Below, one piece after another: positions 35,183 through 56,000 of a stretch of 64,000 nucleotides of DNA; position 1 is the first letter of the stretch; every line of letters begins with the position of its first letter. The position numbers and the translations under genes were made by a program. Below the pieces are notes generated by a model. The model saw nothing but the letters and a program-made list of their open reading frames with translations, did no database searches and had not been told where the DNA came from. Origin of the DNA: Gadus chalcogrammus (taxonomy: Eukaryota > Chordata > Actinopteri > Gadiformes > Gadidae); NCBI RefSeq assembly GCF_026213295.1, contig NC_079414.1, positions 20,537,607 through 20,601,606 on the forward strand, written 5' to 3'.

Positions 35183-35467
35183 TTATTTTTTCACTATTAA
35201 TCTGTATCGCCGCGCCTTCATGGTGGCAAAGCGGTCAATAACGTGGCTTTGACTCACTTTGCATAGTTGCTCCTTTTCAATGGACAAAAGAGAAAGTTGG
35301 TGAAGCCTTCCTTGCCCCATGGTTGACCTAAGCCAGGTGTGGAGCCTTCTCGACACACTGAAAGATCGCTCGCAACTACAACTGTTTACAGGAATTGTGA
35401 GTGCAATGATCTGAATTATCTGTGTCAGTGTTGGGAACATTGTTGGATCCATATATGTTAAAAACAC
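35183..35467 (-). pseudogene. hAT transposase C-terminal fragment
   Basis: 94 codons ending in a stop, with the hATC pattern: proline-rich entry, SCSCERSFS, a helix with RLHTWLRSTMG, then LSLLSIEK. The catalytic RNase H-like core and BED zinc finger are absent upstream. A relic of a ZMYM/ZNF862-like hAT transposase, not a host gene. Confidence 0.7.
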
Positions 35468-35591
35468 CCTGTATATCCATAATTTCCTTTTTTGTGTTAA
35501 GGAAGTTTTTGTCCACTAAAACTTCCTCAAGTTTTGAAGACAGACAATTTTTCATTCATTATTCATTTTCCGCGTGTGTGCGTGCACGCAT

Positions 35592-35717
<126 letters not shown>

Positions 35718-36234
35718 ATAAAACTACAGGCTACAGACGCTCAGTATTGAAAAACTGGTGCTAATTATGTGGGCAACATTCTTTAACAGCAATCAAGTTG
35801 TCATTGTTTGTGTCAAACAAGTTGTGAATTTGTTGTAACGTTAAAAAAGGAGATGACTTACTCTGGGCTGTTTCCAGCTCCCGTGGTTTCCAACGAAACA
35901 TGATCAACAAAAAAACAAGGAATTGAAAGCTACTTACAATATGCCTAGGTTGCATTAATTTCCCCTGATGGCAGCAATGTTCCACTTTCAGCTGGAATTC
36001 ACGGTAGGCCTACATCAAAACCACGTGTCTTCTTTAGATTTCAGTTCCCTTTATTTATTCACACAGTTCAGCAGCGGCATTTATTCAGAATCAGAGCCCA
36101 AATTAAAGCTGCATTACCCAGCAGAAAAATAGATGCACTATAAATGGTTTTGTAGGCCTATAGCAGTCACGAACATGAGCATAGTTGTGGAAATGCTGGT
36201 GTTAGAAAACAAAGTTGACGGGAATTAAAGTGCT

Positions 36235-36493
36235 GCAAATCTAGCATTAAAGGTTAATTTAAGAAGCTTCTCACCAGTCATTTGTCGCCTGGTCGCAGTG
36301 TCAAGTTTTTTTTAAAGTAGTTCACTAGTCGTAGCGTGCAAATAAATTGCAGTGTCAGAATTCTGAGAATTTTGTCAGCATTCAGATTTCTCAGAATTCT
36401 CTTACACTGCAAATTAAAGCGCTACTACTAGCAAACTAGTTTCAGCGTGACTGGAGAGAACTTCCTTAAATGAACCTTTAATGCTAGATTTGC
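36235..36493. mobile_element. Snapback MITE
   Basis: Left arm starts GCAAATCTAGCATTAAAGG and the right arm ends with its complement. The arms pair over about 110 bp with mismatches, meeting at AGAATTCTGAGAAT/ATTTCTCAGAATTCT in the centre. No coding capacity. Absent from unit 1. Confidence 0.75.
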
Positions 36494-36629
36494 ATCAACG
36501 CTATTGTGTGAATTAGTATGGTTCTCTTTCATGGAAGCCGGAAGTGGGAGATTCCTTATTTTTTTTACCATTATTGTTTTATTAACAAATTTCTCCTACA
36601 GGGGATTGATAAAGTTCTATCTAGACTTT

Positions 36630-38669
36630 ACCAAGTGCAAGTACAACAATCACTAGGCTAACAAATTCCCCCTGTTACAGCAATGATAGCAGCTACTGCA
36701 ATTGCTACACAGTTAAGTACTATAATACAATACAACACAATACAATACAATGTACAATGGCGGCCAGAAGGGGGAGGGTGGCTATGCAGAGTCGAGGTGG
36801 ACTCTGAACAGGTGAGTCTTGAGTCTTTTTCGGAAGATAGTGAGTGACTCTGCGGTCCTGAGAACGGCAGGGAGGTCGTTCCACCACTGAGGTCCCAGAA
36901 CCGAGAAAAGTTGTGACTTTGCTGAACGACCTTTGCTAGCTCTTAGCGATGGCGATACCAGACGTCCAGCTGAGGTAGTTGAGCGGAGGGATCGAGCTGG
37001 GGTGTGTGGCTTTACCAATGCTTGGAGGTAGGCAGGGGCAGTTCCGTCTACTGCCTTGTATGCCAGTACCATCGTCTTAAATTTGATGCGAGCTACTACA
37101 GGGAGCCAGTGGAGGTCCCGGAAGAGGGGGGTCAAATGGGAGAACTTCAGTAGGTTGAACACAAGGCGCGCTGCCGCGTTCTGGATGCGCTGCAAAGGTT
37201 TAATCGCAGAGGCGGGAAGTCCAGCCAGGAGTGAGTTGCAGTAGTCGAGGCGGGAGATGACCAGTGATTGGACTAGAAGCTGAGCTGCTTCCCTTGTGAG
37301 GAAGAGCCGGATTCTGCGGTTGTTGTAAAGTGCAAATCTGCAGGATCGGGCCACCGCAGTGATGTTTACGGTGCAGCATAACTGATTGTCCAATACCACA
37401 CCGAGGTTTCTGGCAGTTGGAGAAGGATACAGGGATACAGGGATGTTCTCAACTGTGACCAGTAAGTCCATGTGTGGGCAATCTTTCCCTGGGATTAGGA
37501 GGAGCTCCGTTTTGTTGAGGTTAAGCCTCAGGTGATGGGCAGTTGTCCAGGTGCCAGACATTCCGATATGCGTGTTGCAATCAGGGCTTTATCAGATGAG
37601 GGGAAAGAGAGAAATAGCTGAGTGTCGTCAGCATAGCAGTGATAGGAAAAGCTGTGTGATGTAATTACAGAGCCCAAAGATCTGGTATAGAGGGAGAACA
37701 GAAGAGGCCCCAGTACAGAGCCTTGGGGGACACCAGTTTCAAGTGTGCAAGGTTTGGACAAGGAGCCATTCCATGTCACTTGATAGGTGCGGTTCATCAG
37801 GTAGGATTTGAACCAGGAAAGAGCAGATTCAGCGATGCCAAGTTCGGCAAGAGTGGCAAGGAGGATCTGGTGGTTCACCTTGTCAAATGCTGGAGAATGA
37901 GAACCGATGATAGGGACGAGGCTCTGGCAGCAAGGAGGGACTCAGTCACCGCGAGGAGAGCCGTCTCAGTGGAGTGTGCCTTCTTGAAGCCTGACTGGTG
38001 AGGGTCAAGCAGGTTGTTAGATGAGAGGTAGGAGGACAGTTGGTTAGCAATAGCACGTTCCAGTGTTTTAGAGAGGAATGAAAGAAGAGATACCGGTCTG
38101 TAGTTCTGGATGTCGGTGGTATTGAGAGTTGGTTTTTTGAGGAGAGGCTTTATTCTGGCAGTCTTGAAGGACGCTGGAACAATGCCTGAAGTGAGGGAGG
38201 AATTGATAAGTGAGGTGAGAAATGGCAGGATGTCGCTTGAGACATCCTGGAGGAGAGAGGAGGGGATAGTGTCAAGGGGGCAGGTGGTGGCATGGTTAGA
38301 TGTTATTATTCTGTTGACCTCGTCAGAGGTGAGAGGGATAAATTGGGTAAAGACGGAGGAGGGGATGGGAGGAGGGAGGATAGAGGCAGGGATAAAAGAG
38401 GAGCTAATGACCTTTACTTTCTGGTTAAAGTAGGTAACAAAGTCATCAGCAGTGCGGCTGAAGGAGGTGGGGGTGAGGGAAGGTTGAGGAGGGACGAGAA
38501 CAGGGAAAACTGTTTCCTGGGGTTTGAGGCGGAGGAGTGGATTTTGGTCCAGGAGAAGGCAGATTTGGTTGTTGACACAGTGGAGGTGAAATCAGAAAGA
38601 AGGAAAAGATAGTGAGATTGATCATTGGGACAGTCTGATCTCTTCCATTTCCTCTCCATTTTTACAATG
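36630..38669 (-). mobile_element. L2/Maui-type LINE, 3' end lost
   Basis: Copy of the unit 1 LINE (offset 32494). Frames 36782-37561 and 37528-37878 are the same as in unit 1, including YADDTQLF. The 3' tail present at 4011-4135 in unit 1 is missing because the adjacent unit 2-specific block replaced it. Confidence 0.85.
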
Positions 38670-44403
<5,734 letters not shown>

Positions 44404-44465
44404 GTCCCTGAGACGCCGCTCTGCTCCCTACAACCCTCCGCGGCTTTAATGGCGCCGTGTTGAAG

Positions 44466-44482
44466 TGCCGCTTCCTCTTCTC
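44466..44482 (-). promoter_or_regulatory. Candidate ETS/PU.1 box upstream of gene b2
   Basis: Same GAGAAGAGGAAGCGG core as in b1. Confidence 0.4.
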
Positions 44483-44653
44483 TCGGTTGGCTTCTCCTTT
44501 CCGGTCGCACTTAGCAATTCCGAGCTATTTCATTCACTTTTTCTGAAATTTTGTTGATGCCACTTCCTGACATGGTTAATTTGAGCATGTTAGATTTTAA
44601 AAGAGATGTGGTCAATAAACATATATATAGATTTAATGTAGCCTACATTTAAT

Positions 44654-45877
44654 CAGTGGTCGAGTTTTAAAAAAAAGCCAGGGGGGATGGTGGATTTTTG
44701 ACTTTTAGGGACAGATCATTTGTGCTGATGACATATGGTAGGAGACCAACGGTGTGATAATTATTATTATTATATTATTATATATTTTTGGGGATAAAAT
44801 AAGAACGGTATACTGTCATGTCATCGCTCTTATTTTATTTTATTATTTTACTGCCAAAAACGCAGCTGATCGGACGCATCACACGATTCGGAGGCATGCA
44901 TCACATTTAACGATTTAAAAAATATATTATTATTCATTTTTTTCAAAAATGCATTCGGCAGTGAAGGGAGACTAGCGTTGCTCACGGGTTGGAATGAAAG
45001 GGAGAAAAGGGGACAGAGTTGCCTGCAGAAGCGATGTCTGAGATGCAGAGACAGCTTCACGCTACCAGTGTCTGTCTCGTACGTTGTGGAATGAGAGCTT
45101 CTGAAGGCACAATTGCGCAAGTACGCCTGCGTGCTTGCGCAATAGCATACTGCCCGAGAATGCAGTATCGCTGTCCAATCTGTCCCTGGGAAAAGTAACG
45201 TTGCGCTAGGGTTGCCGCGGTATGCGGTATTACCGGTGTTACCGGTGTTGAGGACACCTGCAACACAGAGTTATTATTTAATTTTTTTCCAGTAATAAAA
45301 GAAAATTCAGTAGAAATTAATAATGTAGGCCTAATTATAATTAAGAAAATAAAAATGTAATAATATAATAGATAGATATAATAATAGATAGGCTACCTAA
45401 CACAAGACCGGTAACCATAGCAACGCCGGTAAACAAACCACGCAAAGCCCAATCCCTACGAAAGCCCTCCGCGCTACGGCCATCCGGAGGCGCACAGAGC
45501 TTTTGGCCGTGATATTATGTATACAATTATATTATACTATTAGATATTGAACGTTATAAGACGCTGTCACCGAGTGTGAGAGGAGAGTTGACGGAGAAGA
45601 TGGCGGTTGACCTAGTTTAAAAGTTGATACAGTTTATACACGGTAATACCGGTGTTGACACAAGTGTATTACTCGCTGTGAAAATGTCCACACCGCGGCA
45701 ACCCTACGTTGCGCCGAATTGAAAAAGGAAACCGCTATAATGAGATAGCGGTAATATTTCCACATTAAATGATATAAATAACGGGATGGGAAGGGGGGAT
45801 AGCCGTTTCAGAAGGGGGATGATTTAGATAATTTTAATTCCAAAGGGGGATGCCATCCCCCCTCAACTCGAGTGCTG
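44654..45877. mobile_element. hAT-type transposon with nested MITE (unit 2)
   Basis: Copy of 12181-13404, same length (1224 bp) and same flanking 8-bp repeats. The nested 500-bp MITE is at about 45206-45705. Confidence 0.8.
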
Positions 45878-48800
45878 CATGTAATTCATAAAACAAACTC
45901 AGGATAAAGGTTATGGGCGCTTTATTCTACAAGTGATTACTGCTACGCATACACGTAAGGCAGGCTGTTGCAATACACAATGTTATTCACACTAATTGAA
46001 ATCGTCTCCCAGCCCTAGCACTAGGGGTGTAACGGTACACGTATTTGTACCGAACCATCACGGTACAGGCACTTCGGTGCGGCTAAAGAGGTGTACCGCG
46101 GTGCGTAAATGTGGCGTACATAGCGTTAATAATGTAAAGGCTTGTTTTGCGATGCGGAATTTAAAACTTGAAGTCGGAGTTCCACCCGGACCGTTTAGAC
46201 AAAGTATACTACTCCGACTCTGTAACTGCAGAGACCCCTCAGCAGCTCTCCGTCGGGATGTCGGATGCGCAATGCAATTCGCTGCCCGATCTATATGTTG
46301 ACTACAAACCATGTAAGCAGTGTTGTAAATAAACTTCCAAAGCTTTTCAAATCTTATTTGGTGTTCTATTGGTCCTTATGGTGCAAAGAAAACAATGTAC
46401 AAAGTAATTTAGGTGCAAAGTCAAACCGGAGAAGTGTTTCCGGAAATGATTTTGTCATGCCGCTTTTCCACTGCATGGTACCAGCTCGACACGACTCGAC
46501 TCAGCTCGCACTTTTTGCGTTTCCACCGCGAAAACATGGTATCTGGTACCTGAAGTGGCTGCTTTTTCTAGTACCGCCTCGCTCTAGGTTCCAAGCGAGC
46601 TGAGCCGATGCTAAAAGGTGACGTCGGCAGACGGCCAACCACTGATCGGCCAGAGATTGTGACGAAGTCACGAGAGCGACATGGCAACCATGCTGGTAAC
46701 AGCCATAGCAGCGCCGCAGCCAACATATTCCACTTCTTCAACATGCCAGCTAATAATACGAACACGAATACCATCGCATCGATGTCCTCCATTGTTGTTA
46801 TGTGGGTTCTGTCCATGTGTGGGTTACGTAGGTGTTGTTTGCGTCGCGTACAAAAATACGTCACCGCCCACGTCCCGGAGGTACTATTTGCGGTGGAAAA
46901 GGACCCGCGCTGCTACCGTGTCGAGTCGTGTCGAGTCGTGTCGTGTCGAGTCGAGCTACATGTGCGGAGGAAAAGCGGCATTAGAGGACCAATCACAGCC
47001 CCTGCCGTCTCCGTTGTGTCGACCAATCGGTCCATGGCGTTGACGGATAGTTAAAAAATATTGGATGCACACGTAAGCTACGGAGAGTGTCTCCGACAAG
47101 CTCTCCGGCTTCGGAGAGGGCTCTCCATGTCTACTACAGCACTTTAACAGGCACACAGCGCATTTGAAAAGGCCCCATCCAGGTGTTACTATCACCGTTG
47201 TTGTGAAAAAATTAGCACTGCAAACCTAGCTCACGACACTATTTCAACAACCCCTGTCTGGGAATTCAGAAACGCAAATGCCATAACCAAGTGATTGGTG
47301 TTTTCATTGCTTCTGATCTACGGCCATTCTCCGTTGTTGACAAACAAGCAGTTTTTTTAAATTTTCCCCTTAACTATGAACCGTACCGTACCGTACCGTA
47401 CCCTGACTTAAAAACCGAGCTTGTGGCCACGGAACCATGCACTGTTTACAGTGGATGTATCGCAATGGCGAGGCTCACACAGCCTTTGGCCGTGTTCTGT
47501 AAATATTCGGGAGTCCTGGAGCTCTTTATCTAAATGATATCATATGATACATAGATATCTATATCATATCATTATTTTCACTTATCATCATACTATCACG
47601 GCCTACAGCTGGTCAGGTTCTCCGACGTCTCCGGCGTTCTTCCACGACCACATCAATCTGAAGTAGACTGAACGACGACATGGAGGAGAAAGGGATTGTT
47701 GCCCACGATTGTTGTCCACGATTTTCTCCCGCCGGAGCCTCCTCGGCAGTGGGCAGTGGGCAGCGCTTAGGCACAACCGCCTCCTGCAGCGGGGTACGCC
47801 AAGGCGGTGGTCCCTCGGCAGTGGGAAGCAGTGCTCAAGCGGGAGACAATCTCGGGGAACAATCCCTTTCTCCTCCATGTCTTGGTTCACTTCAGGGAGT
47901 CAAAGCCAAAGTTCCTTTCCCCCAATACCTTCTCAACCATGGCTGAGATAACCCCTACTACAAGTCTCGTCTCTAGAAATACCAGGGACGAGAGTCCGAT
48001 GTGTTATGCGCCATAACACCAACAGTAGAACGGTTATCCAAATAATGAAGTGTAGGCCTACAACACTTGCGTTACAATCCTGGAACTCTGTATCTAAATA
48101 ATATCATATAGCCAACCTGGTCTCACAGGAATCCGTGAAATGACCACGGACGCTTAACTCAAAATCCGTGGAATCCTCACGGAAACCCGCAAATTTCTGT
48201 GATATGGCCATGGATTTTGCTCCAATGCAAGTTGATGACGTTCATATTCCATAGCACACACACAGATCCCAGTTTCAATGATCGAGTCGACCACGGGCGC
48301 TTAACTCATAATCCGTGGTGGCCTGAGGGGGCGGACTTACGAGCTTTATAAGAAGTGATCATCATCAACATGCATTCAATAGGCTACACACTAAGCATTG
48401 CTTTCACCCAAGGCTGAATTAAAAGTAGGCCAACATGTTTTGCTAAACGTTGGTCATCAATGAGGTTGTAAATTAGTAATTCGGGCACATCTGTCAAAAT
48501 AAACCTTTTTTCTTCTGATGTATACGATCTTCATTCATTCATTGAGCCGCAACCGAACTGACGGGGATATTCTCTGATATTATGAATCTTAAAGCCTGCG
48601 TCGGGTTCTCTGACTCTCTGGTAGGCCTACTTCCACAAAAAAGACTCGTAGTGGGGGTTATCTCGGCCATGGTGGAGAAGAAATTGGGGGAAAGAAACTG
48701 AGCCAGTTGACTCAGAGAGTCAACTGGCTTTGACTCTCTGAAGTCCAGATTTTAATGCTAAATGGAGGAGAATGTGATTGTTGCCGTATGCTGGACGGTC

Positions 48801-49943
48801 GTATGCAGAGTCCTCTGGCTGGGCTCGTCCCACTGCTCCACCGCCGGAGGAGACCGCATCAGGCCCCCAGGAGCAGTGCATACTTCCGGAATCAACCAGT
48901 GCTCAGCGGCCAAGCCTGGTATTGCAGCTCTTTTAGCGGGCTGTGGACGGGTCCCTCGATTCATGGAGTCCCAGAAGTAGATATCACGTTCACTCCAATA
49001 TAATTGGGGAACAGGAATGTGTCTCCGCAAAAAAATTCTGGATAGCAATCAAAGGTTCATAATTATCTTTATACCGTACTAATAAAATGTAAGTTTTCTC
49101 TTTTCAAAATGCCACCTCAAGCGTTTTATTTTATTTATGTATTTTTGCAGAAGAATGGGGAGTGGGCAGCTTAAAGGGGTCGTAGTGAAACAAATGTTGT
49201 TTCGGCCCGGCATAATAATAGTTAAATACTAATTTTTGTCGAGATGGCAGGAGGACTGTAATTTAAGGATCACATATAGAGAATCATCGGGGGGGGTTCA
49301 TTAACTTAAACTTCCATTGTCAGGAAACAATGCGACTGCGCTCGCTCAGACCTCTCGCTGATGATGCTACAATGCTAACAATGCTAGAAAATGAGAATAC
49401 TTCTGCATCCGGCAGACCATGCACGAGGGAGTGGCTAGGCGCCCATGATGCGGAAGCAAATCTCTCCTTGATGTTCCTCTGCGCCATTGGGCAGTTTTCA
49501 TAGGAATGAATGGGCGGCAATTTTTCATACGACCGAGAGGTAGGAACAGTGGAGCGTCGGAAAAATGACATGGACCCGAAGTCAACAGAGAGCTGTCTAC
49601 TGGAAACATCTTCCTCGAATACCGCCTGAGTTTGTTGTTGCTGGTGTCAAAAAGAGGTCAGCCGGTGGCTCTGCTACCACCTGTTGAAAGGACTACAGCG
49701 CCACCTAGCGTAGCAGAGTCAGCCATGCTTTGTATCGTTCACGATACATGCAGCAACACCGCAGCAACAAAGTGTAAATAACAATGGATCCCGAGTCCCT
49801 ATACGCTGTGGCAACCCCGATCGTTGGCGGCTGAGTTTTCCAAAGGAGACGCTCAAACAAGGGTTGCAGGTCAGCGATTTTAATTTGTGTACCTCACGTG
49901 GGACCAAAGGTAAAGCAAAAGTCAACATAAGTTCTTCCTCTTA
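45878..49943. other. b2 upstream flank and repeat mosaic
   Basis: Copy of 13405-17471. The MITE with ATGCCGCTTTTCCAC ends is at 46457-46981. No gene seen. Confidence 0.5.
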
Positions 49944-50083
49944 TGGGGTGCGGCGGCGGTGACGTCTCTTGCGGCGGCGGCGGTGTCTCTTGCGGCGGCG
50001 GCTCTTGCGGCGGCGACTCTTGCGGCGGTGGCTCTTGCGGCGGCGTCTCTTGTGGCGGCGGCTCTTGCGGCAGCAGCGGCGGC
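49944..50083. repeat. GC-rich minisatellite (unit 2)
   Basis: Counterpart of 17472-17615 with a few bases fewer and one less GGC-rich unit. Confidence 0.85.
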
Positions 50084-52240
50084 TATTTAAGCTGCTTCTC
50101 CACCGGTTCCTCAGGTGCTCTTCATCTTCAAAATTTGGCAATGGCCAGGCCTACTAGGCATTATGATGTCAGTCCAGTAGTTAAAAGAGATGCACAGATG
50201 AGCTGTAATGTCATCTGCACCTGCTGCCTGCTATCAATATCCACCCGAAGCAATGTTTTTTTCAACAATTGATACCCACAACCATCCGATCGTCATTAAG
50301 GCCGCAATGACCACGCAGACGCTTCAACGCATTCGTGGACGTTTATGGTTCTGCATTGGGTTTTAGTAAGCGGACCAATCACAGCCAATGCTGCTGTGTG
50401 GCCTCGACGGAAGGTTACGATTTTTGGGAGGCGCACGTCCGGCACTTACGGTGGACGCAAGGAGAGTAGGCTACGCAAGGACGTAAGGGGTCCGTAACCG
50501 TCCGTAACCCCCTTGCATTGCGGGAACGTGGAACCATTAAAAGCCCTTTAGGGTAACCGGATGTCACGGTTTTGCGGGGACAGTCCCGATTTTGAGTTGC
50601 GGGTTCCGCGTCCCGACGAAAGCCTGTCGGCACGCTAAAATGTCCAACTATGAAATGTCCCCTGTTGTCAGTGATTACATAGGCAACGTGGTCTAATTAT
50701 AGCTTTGTAAAACTTATTGTTCCTAGCCCTAATAAGCAAAATATAGTGTTTATCGTGTTACACTCCCCCACTTTCACTTCTCTCTCTCACACTCTCTCTT
50801 TCTCCCCATCATTACATTTAAATGTTTTAAAATTAGAAGTGATCGTTAGATTAATTCGGAATCAAATGTTTGCAGCAACTACTGACACATTCAACTCGTT
50901 GAGTTGAATTATTATTCTTACAATAATGTTTATATTAATTATTCATACACAGGTCCTTTTCAAACATGACACATATTTCGTGTGATTTATTATTTAATTA
51001 ATTTGGCAAGAAGCACTGCCCTCTAGTGGCCAATGTATAAGAATCACGAAAGACGCTGACTTTACGATGGACACATTATACTATATGGTTCTCTCTAGCG
51101 GTGACGTGGAGAACAATTTGAAACATGGATCAAACTGGTGAGGTAGGTACATCTTTTGTTTGTTTCATCAAGCTTATATCTTTTCTGTTTCAGTTCAGCT
51201 AGATATCAGTCCTAGCTCATTGACCTGGTGGACTACACTTGCCACCTCATGTTAAAAATATTGATCTGCATGAAAAACCATCTTGTAAGATGTAATTATC
51301 TTCTTAAAGGGGACCTATTATGCTTTTTCGACTTTTATGACCTATAAACGTTGTTATAATGATTGATAGTCATGTTTAACCATACTAAAGTGTCAAATAA
51401 TGACGTACATGCATTTCAACATATTCCCTGCTGACAGTCTGGGGTGGCTGTGCAGAGCGCTAAACACTCGGGACAACTTTTGCGATTCACTTGTTCACAT
51501 TTCCGGGAAATCATCTACTACGTAGGGGCACTCCTGCCGCGCCCCCATATGCCCGGTCGAATCTGCCCGCTCTCGCGCTTTAAGGAAGGTAACCGATCAC
51601 AACAGAGTTGGGTTGGCAGGAGGGGGGCGAGGGGGGCGGAGAAGGAAGAAACCGAGCGTTGACAGAGAATGCTGAAAGCGCCCAGATGAGAGGAAGAGTT
51701 TCCCGAAAATCTACATTGTTTTTTGTGTATGGTTAAACATGACTATCAATCATTATAACAACGTTTATAGGTCATAAAAGTCGAAAAAGCATAATAGGTC
51801 CCCTTTAAGTGTTACTGAAGGATGTTGGTTGTTGGTTCTCAAAAGGAGAGTTTTGTAAACATATTGCCCTTCTTTGATTGCTGATTTGCTCTCTAATTCG
51901 ATTCATTCAAATGTTTGCATATTTTCACATCTGTGCGGTTGTGTATTTGTGTGTGTGTGTGTGTGTGTGTGTGATTGTTTGCCTGTATGCACATTTTGGT
52001 ATGCATTCATTTCAGTTGCCAACATCACAGAAGAAAGTTCCATTCAAGAATTTGAATGACTTCAGAACATGACGAATGACAATTGAAAGGATAAAAATAT
52101 AGAAAATAGGAAACATATTTTGATTATTATCCCCACAATACACAATAAATAAAACTGTTAATAGCAGTACAGTTATTATTATCACTATTAATAGTACTTT
52201 CCGAAAGCAGAATCACTCTTAATTATTTACATCCAGGCCC
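50084..52240. other. Repeat remnant and 3' flank of gene c2
   Basis: Copy of 17616-19781. It contains the TTAA-flanked MITE (51308-51804, 497 bp, TTAA at 51304-51307 and 51805-51808). No gene. Confidence 0.6.
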
Positions 52241-52788
52241 TTACTTTGTCTTTTGAATGGTAGAATACATGACAGAGTCTGTATCCGTTAAGAGGGCCAC
52301 ACCCTTGGAATCATTGTTGTAGCTCACAGTGGAGTAGAAGACACCGGGCTGCTCTGGACTGGAGGGGACCGACACACTCTCATCTGGTTGGTCCTGAGGC
52401 TTTGGAAACCCACTGACATTGGAGTAAATAGTGCTATCAGGGTGCGGATTGGTCAATGAGGCGGGAAGCAGGCTGTTCCTACTCGGGTCTCCTGGACATT
52501 CATGGGTGCTTTGGTTTTTGTCTGCAAAGAAAGAAACGACAAGTCCCAGTATAGATATAGTAGTGTAGTAAATGGCTAGCAAGTGATTGTTTCCGTTGGT
52601 TCGTTGTGGAGGAAACCTGGAGGTGGGTCTGTTTCGGTCATACCTGAAGCAAACGAGGCTCTTCTGCGTTTTTTCATGCAGAAGATCAGAAGAACCAGGG
52701 CTGGCACCAACACAGCAACACCAAGGGCAACTCCTATATATGTCAACTGATCTGTTGAGATGGATATATTTTTCATTCATTTATTCAT

Positions 52789-52825
<37 letters not shown>

Positions 52826-52951
52826 GCAAAATCTCGTAGATGAGGTTAACAAGCAGGCAACTACTATGTCATCAAACCTAAAGGCTTGGTTTGGTCAAGC
52901 GGTTTAAAGTCTGATAGCTGTTTCTGATAAATGTGATTGTGCTCCAAAAAC

Positions 52952-53044
<93 letters not shown>

Positions 53045-56000
53045 GATGGATTACCAGAAAGGCTTTCTTCTCGTAAGCTTTCATTTTGTTTGTCTGTTAA
53101 AGAAAGTAAGATAAAGAAAGTTAAAGAAAGTAAGAACAAAATAAAGATCCCTTTGACTATACCACACAGTGCCGTAACTAAATCTGCTTCCTATATTTAC
53201 CTGTTGGTTTATACCCTATGCAGTGTTCTTGAAGAAAGTAGTTCAAAACGGGTCGCTTTTAACTCACTTTATTTGGTTAAAGTATTTTGGTATGGTAACT
53301 ACAAAGCAAAAAGAGGGGTAATGTGTTGGACACGCGTGGAGCGACCAACCACAGCCCACCGTGCAAACCGCAGGCCACCGTTCTGACCTCGTCTGGCTCC
53401 TGCTCCTGCATTATAAACGAGTAGGCGTGGCCTATGTGACGTATTAGCTCTGACTTCCGCCTGTGTTAAAGGTACCATGACATGCTATTTTATGTATTCT
53501 TTAATAAAGGTATTAGTGGCAACTAACACAGTATTCAAAGACGTTCCCGAAATTCAGCCGTGGTGCAGAGTTACAGCCACTCCGAGACTCTTCCCCCAAA
53601 TGCGCTGTTTTGGTGTCTGTAGCTATAATGCAAATGAGGAGGAGCGAGGAGGGTCAAGGAGGAGGGTGGGGGTGTGGCCCTGAGCAGCTTGCAGCCACGG
53701 TACCATGCGCTCTGTTTACAGTGGATGTATCGCAATGGCGAGGCGCACACAGCCTTTAGCCGTGTTCTGTAAATATTCTAGAACACACGGGAGTCCTGGA
53801 GCTCTATATCTAAATATTATCATATAGCCTACATAGATATCTATATCATATAATATATATTATCACGGCCAAAAGCTGTGTGAGCCGATATTATGAATCT
53901 CAAACGACCACGTTGGGTTCTCCGACGTTCCTGGTTCTTCAACGTCCTCATCAATGTGAAGTAGACTGAACCGCGACAAGGAGGAGAAAGGGATCGTTGC
54001 CGGGCAGCGCTTAGGCACCTCTGCCTCCGGCGGTGGTCCCTCAGCGGGGCTCAAGCGGGAGACATTCGCCGCCAACAATCCCTTTCTCCTCCATGTCGTC
54101 GTTCATGTCCTTGAGGGAGTCAAAGCCAAAGTTCCTTCCCCCCAATTCATTCTCAACCTTGGCTGAGATAACCCTCAATACGAGACGACGCTGAAGTTGG
54201 CATCCGATTCGCAGCATCCGATTCGGCTTGAAAACCACTTAGAATCTTCAAATCGGTCCTGATTGAAAACCACTACACCTATACTCTTCAAATCTGGACT
54301 ACATTATCACAGTGAGGCTATACATTATGTAAAACATAGTTTCAGATTTTTGAAACCTTTACCCTATTTGTGAAAATGCAATGCGGTCTGGACCCCTAAA
54401 TGAGCCTGTATTGCATTTTCACAAATAGGGTAAAGGTTTCACAAATCTGAAAATACGTTTTACATAATGTATAGCCTCACTGTGATAATTTAGTCCAGAT
54501 TTGAAGAGTCTAGGTGTAGTGGTTTTCAATCAGGACCGATTTAAAGTGGACCAGCTGCCGAATCGGATGCTGCGAATCGGATGCCAACTTCAGCGTCGTC
54601 AATACGAGTCTCGTTGTAGAAATACCAGAGACGAGAGTCCGACGTGTTATGCGCCATAAGAGCTCTATATCTAAACAATATCATATAATCCATAGATATC
54701 TATATCATATAATACATATTATCATGGCCATAAGCTGTGTGCGCCTCCAGACGATATTATGAATCACAAACGACTTTGTCGGGTTCTGCGACGTCTCTGG
54801 TTCTTCCACTTTCACATCAACCTGAAGTCGACTGAACCGCGCGCTGCCTGCTGCCGGCTGCCCGCTGCCCGCTGCCGGGCGATGGTGCCTCTCACGGCAA
54901 CCGGCGGCATGTCGCAGTTCATGTACTTCAGCGAGTCAAAGCCAAAGTTCCTTTCCCCCAATTCCTTCTCAACCATGGCTCAGATAACCCCCACAACAGT
55001 CTTGTTGTGGAAATACAAGGCACGTCAAAGAACCGACAAGAAATACTTCCGTTACAGTGTGTGTATTCACACACACACATGTGGCGCTCGCATGGTCGAG
55101 TCTCATTGGCGGGCCAACGTCTCTGGGCGGGCCAGGCAGAGTAAGGGGAGGAGCTTAGATGCTTGATGACGTCCTAAACACAGACATTCCAAATCAGCGC
55201 ACTTGAGCCTCCGTTTTTTTTTGAGCAGAACAGCTAGTGCTCGTTTTACACCAAACGCAAGTTTTAGCCACTGGGGGACCATAGGCAGGCTAGGGGAACT
55301 CATATTTATGTTAGAAAACCTCATTAAGTGAGATTTTCATGTCATGGGACCTTTAAAGATGCTGCCTTCTGTGGCTGCGGTAGGTATTGCAGCTTGTATG
55401 TTTGATACTGCTCCCTTGTGGCTATGTGGGGGTATTGCAGCTTATGTGCTTAATGTACGTAACACCTATGACCCTGTTGTCGTCAAATGGAATAATGTTA
55501 GACGTGGTTAACAAAATGAGTACTAATTTGAATAGATTAGCTACAACTTTACTATATAATTTAACCTATAAACTATAAGTCAAAAGTTTAAAGTCTCATT
55601 CCGCTTTCCAACAAAAAAGGGGAACTAAACCAGTCATGGATGGATATGGTTCATTATCAATGCCTCACAGCCACCCTCTGATAGAGAAAGTATGTTGAGC
55701 TGTCAAACCAGCAAAAAAATGATAATACCGGTAAACAATAGAAAAGGGATCCTCTCACCATTGTTGACCTTGAGATACACATCAACAAATGTGTCGATTC
55801 CTGTCCTTTCTATCCCACACCAATAAGTCCCAGTGTCTTCTGGCTGCAGATTCATAATAGTTGTGATGAATGTGTTTCCCTTGTCTTCGATAGAATACTT
55901 ATCCGATCCTCCCGTCTTACTTCTTATGAGAACGTCCTGGTCACGACATTCTCCCTTACAGAAGTATTTGGTGTTGCTCTGCGCATTGGTGTGAGTGCAT